Assembly (NCBI RefSeq): GCF_003967175.1
Contig: NZ_AP018553.1
Span: forward strand, 1,661,982-1,725,981
Direction: 5' to 3'
Source of the DNA: Sulfodiicoccus acidiphilus
GTDB lineage: Archaea; Thermoproteota; Thermoprotei_A; Sulfolobales; Sulfolobaceae
DNA: 64,000 bases
Shown: positions 29,601-40,690 of the stretch, one piece after another
How positions within the stretch are numbered: position 1 is the stretch's first letter
Layout of the letters: the number at the start of each line of letters is the position of its first letter
Program-made: the position numbers and the translations under genes
The notes under the pieces: model-generated
The model's input: only the letters and a program-made list of their open reading frames with translations
Told to the model about the DNA's origin: nothing
The model's database searches: none

Positions 29601-32600
29601 CATCCTAGAAGGAATTGAAAGATAGACTCGTTCTTGGGCGTGAGACGGAGTATAGAAACGGAAGCATCCTAGAAGGAATTGAAAGTTTCAATCAGATTTG
29701 CCATTACATGAAGGTTTTAGGTGGCGAAGCATCCTAGAAGGAATTGAAAGAACCGTTGTGGCTTTACTTGGAATAATTGTTTTCGTCATCGAAGCATCCT
29801 AGAAGGAATTGAAAGTAGTATCAGCGAGCCAATCTAGATATGGCCCATTGATCCAGGAAGCATCCTAGAAGGAATTGAAAGACTTCATTTCAGTTTCGGG
29901 CCGACCCCGGCCCCTCGTGTTGGAAGCATCCTAGAAGGAATTGAAAGTTAACCGGCCTTTCAGGCCGGGTGACCCGCACAAAGTGAAGCATCCTAGAAGG
30001 AATTGAAAGACCTGGGAGGAGCGGGATGAACTGGGAGCTCGTCCCAGCGAAGCATCCTAGAAGGAATTGAAAGCCATTTCACGTGGGAAACCTGGGGGAA
30101 CGAGGCGTGGGAACGAGAAGCATCCTAGAAGGAATTGAAAGACGGGCAGAACGCATACGCTTATGCCGAAGTACCTCAACTCGGAAGCATCCTAGAAGGA
30201 ATTGAAAGAGCAAAGCTCCCTGCCGGCACCCTTCGTTCCGAGAAACAGGAAGCATCCTAGAAGGAATTGAAAGGCCTCCCCGGGAAGGGGAGGCAGAGGC
30301 TCTATTTTGAAGAAGCATCCTAGAAGGAATTGAAAGTTCCGTCTCCCCTCCCCTTCTCGATGAAGGGAAGCACCGCGAAGCATCCTAGAAGGAATTGAAA
30401 GGTCATCATAGACGAGATCCACAACATAAGCGACAGAAGTGGAAGCATCCTAGAAGGAATTGAAAGCCTAACCCCACCTAACCCCTTTTTTTTCTTCTTC
30501 CCTTTGAAGCATCCTAGAAGGAATTGAAAGTTGGAGTACTTGTCTTAGTTTGTCTAAACTCTCAACATCCCGGAAGCATCCTAGAAGGAATTGAAAGATT
30601 CTCTCTTCCAGCCGAGAGAGGATTTTCCCCAATAAGAAGCATCCTAGAAGGAATTGAAAGTATGGGGTGTAGTCTCCGGGCTTGATTTAGTGTCTAAGAA
30701 GCATCCTAGAAGGAATTGAAAGCTGTCCAAGGGGAGAGAAGGGGATAGGGGACGGAAGAAGGAAGCATCCTAGAAGGAATTGAAAGCGAAAAGAAGGAAG
30801 AAAAGGCTCGTACTCGCACCCCCGAAGCATCCTAGAAGGAATTGAAAGGACAGGAAGGGGAAGGACGGGAAGGAAAAAAGGGGTTAGGAAGCATCCTAGA
30901 AGGAATTGAAAGTTAACCTCGGCAGATTTTCCAAGACATCATCAACCGAAGCATCCTAGAAGGAATTGAAAGGACATAGGCGGCGGCAGCAGCTATGACG
31001 ACGGTTCCTACTGAAGCATCCTAGAAGGAATTGAAAGAAGACCCAACCTAATTCGGCGCCACAATGGCACCGAATGAAGCATCCTAGAAGGAATTGAAAG
31101 AGGATGCTTCAGGGGAGGCAGAGGGGGGGGGGAGAAGGGAAGGAAGCATCCTAGAAGGAATTGAAAGACTACTTGTGTTTCCACCACCGGTGCTTCCGCT
31201 CGTGTTGGAAGCATCCTAGAAGGAATTGAAAGATACCAACATGCTACAACAAAGTTTTTATATTACCTTCGGAAGCATCCTAGAAGGAATTGAAAGAACG
31301 TCGCACAGGTGCCTCCGTACAAAGGAACCATATCTAGAAGCATCCTAGAAGGAATTGAAAGCCATCGAGGTAGTGACGGTGAACGCCGACGGGAAGATGA
31401 GTCGCGAAGCATCCTAGAAGGAATTGAAAGTCCGACTCCAACGAGGAGCCGGACGAGGAGGACTCGGAGGAAGCATCCTAGAAGGAATTGAAAGCCGGAA
31501 TCGTTCTCTTGGGCATGTTGTCTCAACCATGAAGCATCCTAGAAGGAATTGAAAGAGGGGTACTCCCCTGGTTCCGAGAGGGCGTACCTGGTCCTGAAGC
31601 ATCCTAGAAGGAATTGAAAGACGAGGAGGGGAAAGAGGGGAGGGAGGGCAGAGGACGGCAGGAAGCATCCTAGAAGGAATTGAAAGCTTTCATAATTTCA
31701 TCCTTCGGTTTTCTAAGCTGTTCATGAAGCATCCTAGAAGGAATTGAAAGGTTTTAGAGCGGCCTCCAGGCCGCTCTCCAGCCTCTCTAAGAAGCATCCT
31801 AGAAGGAATTGAAAGTTTGATTTCCGGATTGTAGTTGTTAATCTTGTTCTTGAAGCATCCTAGAAGGAATTGAAAGATAACTTTGCGGGTCTTATTTTCT
31901 CACGTCTTAACTTCTGAAGCATCCTAGAAGGAATTGAAAGTTCCGGTTCCCTTGGAGTAGGACTGGGCATATTGGAACAGGGGAAGCATCCTAGAAGGAA
32001 TTGAAAGGAAGGGCCCGCTCCCACCCCTCGTTTCCCCAGGCTTCCCAGAAGCATCCTAGAAGGAATTGAAAGTATCATGCTCTTTATCAACAACTTTCTT
32101 GCAACTACAGTTGAAGCATCCTAGAAGGAATTGAAAGCGTCGGAGTCCTCGTCCGAGGAGGTGGTGGGGGAGGAAGCATCCTAGAAGGAATTGAAAGGTG
32201 TTTTCTGTTTTTCTCGCGTGGTTCTCAAGAAGGTCTGAAGCATCCTAGAAGGAATTGAAAGTTACACCGCGAACGGAACGGCACAGTTCAACGCGTCCGC
32301 TGAAGCATCCTAGAAGGAATTGAAAGTGTAGACCGTGTTCATGAGTATCTTTCGACAGTAAGAAGCATCCTAGAAGGAATTGAAAGCTGAACAGGGGTAC
32401 CCCTGGTTCAGGGAGAAACTTGTAACGAAGCATCCTAGAAGGAATTGAAAGATTCTCAGTCTTCCAGCCCGGATCAGTCTAGCAGGTTCCGTGAAGCATC
32501 CTAGAAGGAATTGAAAGCGGCAAGTACGGCGCCTTTTGGGTCAGCGGTCGGGCCCGGAAGCATCCTAGAAGGAATTGAAAGCGATCAACCCTCCCTGCGA

Positions 32601-35600
32601 CACGGTCTCCCCGGAAGGTAGAAGCATCCTAGAAGGAATTGAAAGCGACCTCGGCCAATATACCGCTCCTCCGGAGTCCCCCGAAGCATCCTAGAAGGAA
32701 TTGAAAGGGTTTGTGCCACTTTCCCAGTTGTCGATAGTCACCCTCGAAGAAGCATCCTAGAAGGAATTGAAAGTCTGAGCATCCATCAACCCACTGACAA
32801 CACTGTGCCCCATGAAGCATCCTAGAAGGAATTGAAAGGCTCCGTCGCACTTCAAAGGGGGGAGAGAAGCATGGGAGGCGAAGCATCCTAGAAGGAATTG
32901 AAAGAGGGGAGAGATGAGGGGAAGGGGAGAAGGGAGAAGGGGTTAGGAAGCATCCTAGAAGGAATTGAAAGCTACCGTTATGCAATACGGGACGTACGGG
33001 TCTCGTCCGTGCGAAGCATCCTAGAAGGAATTGAAAGCAGGACCAGTGCGAGGAAACTTAACGTAATGGGGTCAAGTGGAAGCATCCTAGAAGGAATTGA
33101 AAGGTTCATGTCTAACGTGAAATCCATTCGGAAAAACTATATGAAGCATCCTAGAAGGAATTGAAAGAAACAGATTTTCATAGACTTCGGCGGCAACGAA
33201 CCGACGAAGCATCCTAGAAGGAATTGAAAGTTTATAGGCGGAATTGAGCCTTTGTTCCCAATTGCGGGGAAGCATCCTAGAAGGAATTGAAAGCGACTGG
33301 GAAATCAAATTCTTGCCATGTGTTGGCCGGAATTGAAGCATCCTAGAAGGAATTGAAAGATGTAAACTTTGTCAAAATCATAAAACCCCATATTTTTCAG
33401 AAGCATCCTAGAAGGAATTGAAAGTACTCCCCGTCGTAAACAACGGGGAGGTTGGGAGTGGGAAGCATCCTAGAAGGAATTGAAAGCATCCCAGCTCGGT
33501 GCCGCACCTGCGGCAGAAGCATCCTAGAAGGAATTGAAAGTAACTCCCTCTCACTCTCATAGTATTCCGTGATCCGGCCCGAAGCATCCTAGAAGGAATT
33601 GAAAGATGGGAAAGAGGAATAAATTGGTAGGCATCTCCACTCGAAGCATCCTAGAAGGAATTGAAAGAAACATATGGCGACCCTATCCTACCCTCGCCAC
33701 CCCGAAGCATCCTAGAAGGAATTGAAAGTCGTCCTCCGGGTCCTCGTCCGAGGAGGTGGAGGAGGAGGAAGCATCCTAGAAGGAATTGAAAGATTCCTCC
33801 CCCGCTTTTCCTATAATCCTGAAACATGCATGAAGCATCCTAGAAGGAATTGAAAGGTGATCCGGCCCCCGTCGTTGTGGAATACGTACTTGAGCCGGAA
33901 GCATCCTAGAAGGAATTGAAAGTACGGCGCGGCGAGGGTGACCACCCCCACCGCATACCTTCTCTTGAAGCATCCTAGAAGGAATTGAAAGTTAAGTACG
34001 TGTGCCCCACATACACACCCGCCATCATCCTTGAAGCATCCTAGAAGGAATTGAAAGTGTTTTCAACGTCCTGCGCCGTGACTTCGCGCCACGTGTCGAA
34101 GCATCCTAGAAGGAATTGAAAGTTGTAAGTCGTATTGCGTCACCGAGTTCATCAGCACGTTGAAGCATCCTAGAAGGAATTGAAAGTTCTCGAGGACCGA
34201 GCCCGAATTTACGGGCACTTTTTCTTGAAGCATCCTAGAAGGAATTGAAAGCGTCGGAGGGGACGAGCTCCCAAACACTCGTCCCGTCCCGAAGCATCCT
34301 AGAAGGAATTGAAAGTGGGGGGAAGGGGATAAATTGATAATTCGTCCCCCCCGCGTGAAGCATCCTAGAAGGAATTGAAAGACCCCGGTGTAGGTGGGAG
34401 TGGTGGGAGTGACGGTGGAAGCATCCTAGAAGGAATTGAAAGTAGTCGACGTCCTCGATTCGAACATATGGACCTTCGCCGGGAAGCATCCTAGAAGGAA
34501 TTGAAAGCGAATTCGGCAAGCGTCATCACGTAGTCGTCGAGCCACGGAAGCATCCTAGAAGGAATTGAAAGCTGAGCTCGCGCATGGGAAGACGGATGTT
34601 GCCGTATGTCGAAGCATCCTAGAAGGAATTGAAAGTCTACCCCGGCAAATACGGCCTTTACTCCCTGTACGGGTATGAAGCATCCTAGAAGGAATTGAAA
34701 GCTTGCACGACAGGACGAGGACCTGTCGGTCCCCGTCCTTCAGAAGCATCCTAGAAGGAATTGAAAGAACAATATCAGAGACAGTATACCAAAGTCAATA
34801 ATTTCTTTGAAGCATCCTAGAAGGAATTGAAAGCCGAGGTCGTACTGAGTCTCAGGAACGCAGGGGGCGCCGTGGAAGCATCCTAGAAGGAATTGAAAGA
34901 TCACAACGTCGCAACCCTCCCTCACTTCCCATGCCTTTGGAAGCATCCTAGAAGGAATTGAAAGGCACGATCCTGCCTTTGACGAAGTGATCCTTAGTTA
35001 TGAAGCATCCTAGAAGGAATTGAAAGTCCTTTTGCGACCCACCCTCCACATCCTCAGCGACCGCGAAGCATCCTAGAAGGAATTGAAAGCCTAACCCCAC
35101 CCACCTAACCCTTTTTTTCCTTCTTCCCTTGAAGCATCCTAGAAGGAATTGAAAGGCTCTTCGACTTGGTCGGGGTCGATGTACCACTTCACCAATGAAG
35201 CATCCTAGAAGGAATTGAAAGTAGTTCATGCTGCAAAACCCCCAGATTTCTTCGGAAACCTTGAAGCATCCTAGAAGGAATTGAAAGACCTCCCCTGGGG
35301 AGGGAGGCAAAGGCGTTTTTTCGATCTCGAAGCATCCTAGAAGGAATTGAAAGGCTGCTTTCCACCCTGTTGGGGGTTCACGTGCCCACCAACAGAAGCA
35401 TCCTAGAAGGAATTGAAAGAGGTAGGGTCCACTGACCCATATCGTATCCTCAGTCTCGAAGCATCCTAGAAGGAATTGAAAGTAGTTTATACAGGGTCTC
35501 TATATCCCCACTACTAAAAAATTGGAAGCATCCTAGAAGGAATTGAAAGTTATACCCCAGGTAAGCGTACCTGGGGTACGTCACATACTGAAGCATCCTA

Positions 35601-38060
35601 GAAGGAATTGAAAGGCGACCTCGAGGGCGTCCACGTGCCCGCGGAGGCGGCGAGAAGCATCCTAGAAGGAATTGAAAGATCATGGTCGTATTTCTCTTGC
35701 ATACTTTTACATTCTTGGAAGCATCCTAGAAGGAATTGAAAGTTAAGGGGTGCTTTCCGAGCCTCCCTTTCGAGAGGCGCTTGAAGCATCCTAGAAGGAA
35801 TTGAAAGTCCAGCAGCCCGTTAAGTTCCGAGCCCGAAACGGGCGCTGAAGCATCCTAGAAGGAATTGAAAGTATCGCTGAAACGAAGCCATCGCTTATCA
35901 AGCCCTTGACTTCGGAAGCATCCTAGAAGGAATTGAAAGCAAACAGAGGAGCCGTCCCACCAATGGGAGCGGGCTCCCCGAAGCATCCTAGAAGGAATTG
36001 AAAGTCGCGGGGAGGCTAATTGCACTCTTCTCACGGTGGTATATAAGAAGCATCCTAGAAGGAATTGAAAGACCAATTCATCGCCCTCTCCCATTCCTTC
36101 ACCCCGTATTGGAAGCATCCTAGAAGGAATTGAAAGACGATTGGAGCGAGGTGCCGGAAGACCTTCGCTACGAAGCATCCTAGAAGGAATTGAAAGAACT
36201 AACTGAGGCTCTTGCTCGAGGAGCCTCAGGATCGAAGCATCCTAGAAGGAATTGAAAGCCGGGAAGGGGAGACAAGGGTTCTGTATGGAATTCCACTTTG
36301 AAGCATCCTAGAAGGAATTGAAAGCTTTAAGGGCTTGTTCCAACCCTTCCTTCAAACGTTGAAGCATCCTAGAAGGAATTGAAAGCCCTGAGGTCTTTGA
36401 TGTACGTTTGCGCTTTCTCTCCGTGAAGCATCCTAGAAGGAATTGAAAGTCTGCGGGTGCCTTTTCCTCTTGTTCTGACATTTTTCCTTGAAGCATCCTA
36501 GAAGGAATTGAAAGCCACAAGAAGGGGTTGGCCTCTGGAATCTTATCGATCCGGTGAAGCATCCTAGAAGGAATTGAAAGATTCTGGAAAAAAATACGGA
36601 GGAAACTACCCTCCCTGTCAGGAAGCATCCTAGAAGGAATTGAAAGACCAGGAACGACAACCGAGTTTCCCTTAACGAGTTGGCACGAAGCATCCTAGAA
36701 GGAATTGAAAGACAGTCTCCAGGTCCCTCTCATTAAAAAACTCGGGAAACCGAAGCATCCTAGAAGGAATTGAAAGATTTATACCGTATCTCCTAACAAG
36801 ATACTTTTCAGCAAGGGAAGCATCCTAGAAGGAATTGAAAGCGGTTACAGGTACGGGCCTTGTGGCCTCCGTCGGAGCCTGGAAGCATCCTAGAAGGAAT
36901 TGAAAGTGTGGTTGTAGTCCTAGTTCATGCTGCAAAAATCCCCAGATGAAGCATCCTAGAAGGAATTGAAAGTTCTCCCGCTGCCGTCCCCCCTGCCTCC
37001 TCCCTTTTTTTGAAGCATCCTAGAAGGAATTGAAAGTCAAAGCCACCCCTTCCACCTGCCGGTAGTACTCCTCGAAGAAGCATCCTAGAAGGAATTGAAA
37101 GAATGAGGGTGGTGGGAGCGGGCCCGCAGGGGAACCCGCGAAGCATCCTAGAAGGAATTGAAAGGTTGCTCCCTCTCAATATGGAGTCGTGGGTGTGAAG
37201 TTGGAAGCATCCTAGAAGGAATTGAAAGCTTATCTTGGTTCCACGTCGTGGCCCATACGACTCATAGGAAGCATCCTAGAAGGAATTGAAAGCACAGTTC
37301 ACATCCCTGTTTCCAGCAGGGATTTTTACCATGAAGCATCCTAGAAGGAATTGAAAGGAAACACCGAGAGATTGCCTTTGGAGGTGGCACCGAGAAGCAT
37401 CCTAGAAGGAATTGAAAGAATTCGTGAGTGAGGAAACTCCAGATTTCCTCACTTATCTTGGAAGCATCCTAGAAGGAATTGAAAGATGAGGGGAGAACCA
37501 TGAACGTTCAACAATTAGTAGAAGCATCCTAGAAGGAATTGAAAGGGGGCGAAGCGTAAACCGACCTGTAAGGCGACATCAACAGAAGCATCCTAGAAGG
37601 AATTGAAAGGTTTCCATTCCTTCTGCACAATATGGGGTGAAGGAAGAAGCATCCTAGAAGGAATTGAAAGACCAACACCCCGGCCGTCTTAGGGTCGGCT
37701 TCTGGGGCGGTGAAGCATCCTAGAAGGAATTGAAAGCCATATTGGAGTATTAATACGTGGGCACTTCGCTTGGTCGAAGCATCCTAGAAGGAATTGAAAG
37801 CTTCGTTTCCCCAGGCTTCCCACCGAAGGTGGGCACAGCCGAAGCATCCTAGAAGGAATTGAAAGGTTCGGAAGGAAGATGCCTAAATTGCCGCTCGAAT
37901 CGAGTGAAGCATCCTAGAAGGAATTGAAAGAGGATAATGATAATTTCGTGTGGTTGCAATCCCAATTCGTGAAGCATCCTAGAAGGAATTGAAAGTACTC
38001 GTAACGTTGTCGGGAGGTTCGTCGTACCGTTCTCCGAAGCATCCTAGAAGGAATTGAAAG

Positions 38061-38252
38061 TTATTGATTCGAACTATGTCCCCATTAGGAAGCTTTATGG
38101 AAGCATCCTAGAAGGAATTGAAAGAGTACCTCTGGTGTTTCAGTACAAACGCGACGTGGAGGGGAAGCATCCTAGAAGGAATTGAAAGCTGCCACTTCGT
38201 CTTGGGTGATTTTCTTCGAGGGATCGGGAAGCATCCTAGAAGGAATTGAAAG
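38061..38252. repeat. Three-spacer block, first copy
   Basis: These 192 bp (three spacer-repeat units) recur at 39597-39788 with no difference that I can see. The copies lie 1,536 bp apart near the old end of array 2, with other spacers between them, so this is a dispersed rather than tandem duplication. Confidence 0.95.
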
Positions 38253-39596
38253 ATTCTTCCTCCTGCCGCATATGTGATTTTAAAGCATTCGAAGCATCCT
38301 AGAAGGAATTGAAAGACTCGGTCAAAAACAAATATCCCGATTTAACTTACGGGAAGCATCCTAGAAGGAATTGAAAGAGGCAGGAAGCATATACCTATCG
38401 AACCCAACAACAAGTTTTGAAGCATCCTAGAAGGAATTGAAAGACATTCTTCCGACGTATACGCCTACGATGACGGCCACAGCCGAAGCATCCTAGAAGG
38501 AATTGAAAGGATCTTTCTGTTCTTTCTGTTCCTTTAGTGTTCGAAGTGAAGCATCCTAGAAGGAATTGAAAGAAAGGCTATTAAACACCCGGGTCGTGTC
38601 GTTAGAGCGATGAGAAGCATCCTAGAAGGAATTGAAAGATATATTAGGCTCCATCATTCTCCCCTTCACTCCGAGTGGAAGCATCCTAGAAGGAATTGAA
38701 AGGGTTGAAGTAGTAAACTCCGCAACGAACCCTATTCCTGTTGAAGCATCCTAGAAGGAATTGAAAGAACCCGTACTCCAGTCCTACGACAGCGCCAACC
38801 ACCATCTCCGAAGCATCCTAGAAGGAATTGAAAGACATGACTCTTATCAAGAATACTGCTGAGTTTTTCTAGCGTGAAGCATCCTAGAAGGAATTGAAAG
38901 CAACTAACGTACCATAGTTTCTCTTCCTTCGACCACCTTATGAAGCATCCTAGAAGGAATTGAAAGGATCTCGCGGATGCCGGAGACGAAGAGCGGTGAC
39001 TCCATGAAGCATCCTAGAAGGAATTGAAAGTAGGCCACATACCATAGTTTCTCTTCATTGCTCCATCGCAGAAGCATCCTAGAAGGAATTGAAAGGGGTT
39101 AACAATTACGAAAAGCCAGTACTAGACATGAAGCATCCTAGAAGGAATTGAAAGGTAGGCGAGGGGTTGCACATATTGTGCCCCCTCACCGAAGCATCCT
39201 AGAAGGAATTGAAAGGGTGGGGGGTCGTCGACCTCCCATTCGATGTCATTGTCTGAAGCATCCTAGAAGGAATTGAAAGTACCAAATTCTGTCTGTCATT
39301 CTAACTTCGTATTTTGTGGAAGCATCCTAGAAGGAATTGAAAGCCAGGAGGTCTGGTCACACTCTGCCCGCCCAGACTGTGAAGCATCCTAGAAGGAATT
39401 GAAAGTTGGTCAAGTTGGTGCGGGCTATGGGGTACTCTCAAGAGATGAAGCATCCTAGAAGGAATTGAAAGTGTTATGAAAGTGACGCTGACGTTCTTCG
39501 CCTTGATTTTGAAGCATCCTAGAAGGAATTGAAAGGCGCGCGTCCTTGTACCCGTACAGGGAGTAAAGGCCGAAGCATCCTAGAAGGAATTGAAAG

Positions 39597-39788
39597 TTAT
39601 TGATTCGAACTATGTCCCCATTAGGAAGCTTTATGGAAGCATCCTAGAAGGAATTGAAAGAGTACCTCTGGTGTTTCAGTACAAACGCGACGTGGAGGGG
39701 AAGCATCCTAGAAGGAATTGAAAGCTGCCACTTCGTCTTGGGTGATTTTCTTCGAGGGATCGGGAAGCATCCTAGAAGGAATTGAAAG
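39597..39788. repeat. Three-spacer block, second copy
   Basis: Second copy of the block at 38061-38252. The neighbouring units on both sides differ, so the copying or recombination endpoints lie within repeats. Confidence 0.95.
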
Positions 39789-39941
39789 TAAAGGGGGAGG
39801 TTGTGTATACCACTCCTAACATATTTTAGAAGCATCCTAGAAGGAATTGAAAGATGTGACCTGGGGCGGTATTTTTTCGTACAGGAAAGGCGAAGCGTCC
39901 TAAAAGGAATTGAAAGAACTTCGTAACGACGATGTCGAGTT

Positions 39942-40172
39942 TCACTTTTCCCTTATCTCTCCACATAAGTAGCCTGCGTCGACAATCCTCCTCCTTATTT
40001 CCCTCTCCACTTTCCCCAGGTCCAGGCCCTCATCGACCTTCGCGTAGGCTAGCCCTCCCTTGAGGTCCACCTTCACTTCCCAAACTCCCTTCACCCCGCT
40101 CAGAGCCTTGGTCACGTTGATCCTACACCCCTCACATTCCATACCTTTGACCTCAATTACTAACGACTTCAT
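39942..40172 (-). CDS. Small copper chaperone (HMA domain)
   Basis: The 76-residue protein is a single heavy-metal-associated domain: an opening strand K-S-L-V-I-E-V-K-G, then M-E-C-E-G-C, the Cys-x2-Cys copper site near residues 13-16, then V-K-G-V-W-E-V-K-V-D. Such proteins carry Cu(I) to a CopA-type ATPase in the cytoplasm. It lies 15 bp after the HxlR-type regulator on the same strand and is divergent from the CopA-like ATPase, so it probably belongs to the same copper response. The gene lies only 25 bp beyond the last array 2 repeat. Confidence 0.88.
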   Translation of the reverse strand: MKSLVIEVKGMECEGCRINVTKALSGVKGVWEVKVDLKGGLAYAKVDEGLDLGKVEREIRRRIVDAGYLCGEIREK

Positions 40173-40187
40173 GTAGTTTGCTATAAC

Positions 40188-40585
40188 TCACGACTTATTA
40201 AGACCTAAACTTACTCGCCCTTTACTTACTTGGGCCGAGTTAAGTATGGGGCAGTCGCTGTGTCCCGTGTACCTAGACGCCCACTTGAATAACGGGACGA
40301 CGGACTTCCTCAGTTTCCTCCCCTCACTAGTTAGGGAGTAACTAACCCTGGGGGCGAGTTACCCACTACGACCCTCTTCACTAGGCCCATGCTCTCCGTT
40401 TGTTTCAAGACGTCGGAAAGCGCCTTTGGCCTGATCCCATCGATCGCTTTCAACAACTCATTGAAACCGACTCCCCTCCCGTTACCTATTACGTTGAGGG
40501 TCAACAGGAACCACTTCCTGGAGATTACGTTCACCGTGCTGACTAGAGGACAGGACTGCTTAGCGACTTTACTGCCCTTAACCAT
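40188..40585 (-). pseudogene. HxlR-type winged-helix regulator, frameshifted
   Basis: The first frame gives the HxlR opening (S-C-P-L-V-S-T-V-N-V-I-S-R-K-W, then F-N-E-L-L and I-R-P-K-A-L-S-D-V-L). It breaks at a run of five C on the coding strand (+ strand 40351-40356). One more base restores R-V-S-Y-S-L-T-S-E-G-R-K-L, the typical C-terminal wing and dimer helix, to a stop at 40188. The total is one base short of 133 codons. HxlR regulators are DNA-binding dimers, and this one carries a Cys near its start and another in S-D-C-P near its end that could sense metal. A homopolymer position makes sequencing error a fair alternative to true inactivation. Confidence 0.82.
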
Positions 40586-40589
40586 GTTA

Positions 40590-40625
40590 CTTGCTATATA
40601 CTTTGTAGTTTATATCCTTATTAAT
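40590..40625. promoter_or_regulatory. Divergent promoter region of the copper locus
   Basis: The AT-rich stretch between the regulator and the ATPase contains CTATATACTTT (near 40596) and GTTTATATCC (near 40610). On the minus strand the second box lies about 25-33 bp before the regulator ATG at 40585. The same stretch lies before the plus-strand ATPase. Shared control of both directions is likely. Confidence 0.5.
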
Positions 40626-40690
40626 TAGTTACGTTCTCCTCGGGGCGAATCGGAAACGGGAGCATCGAGAAGGGAAGAGACGTCGGAGGA

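Larger units (their letters stand above)
26631..39916 (+). CRISPR. CRISPR array 2, about 205 repeats of 25 bp
   Basis: Repeats start GAAGCATCCTAG and end GGAATTGAAAG, 25 bp in all, with spacers mostly 36-43 bp. The first ten units average 64.8 bp, so the 13,286-bp span holds roughly 205 repeats (an estimate). The plus strand ends in ATTGAAAG, the well-known crRNA 5' handle in Sulfolobales, so transcription runs to the right. The last repeat at 39892-39916 has two changes (GCGTCC and CTAAAA), as expected at the old, leader-distal end. Five more decayed repeats lie 3.4 kb further on at 43351-43624. Confidence 0.98.

Noticed and set aside
26631-39916. Open frames on both strands in array 2 with recurring F-Q-F-L-L-G-C-F, L-S-I-P-S-R-M-L and S-I-L-E-G-I-E peptides
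   Set aside because: They are translations of the CRISPR repeat and its complement, not genes.
40331-40585. The 84-codon regulator frame as a complete short protein
   Set aside because: The missing C-terminal wing and dimer helix are present in the next frame, so the gene is longer and frameshifted.
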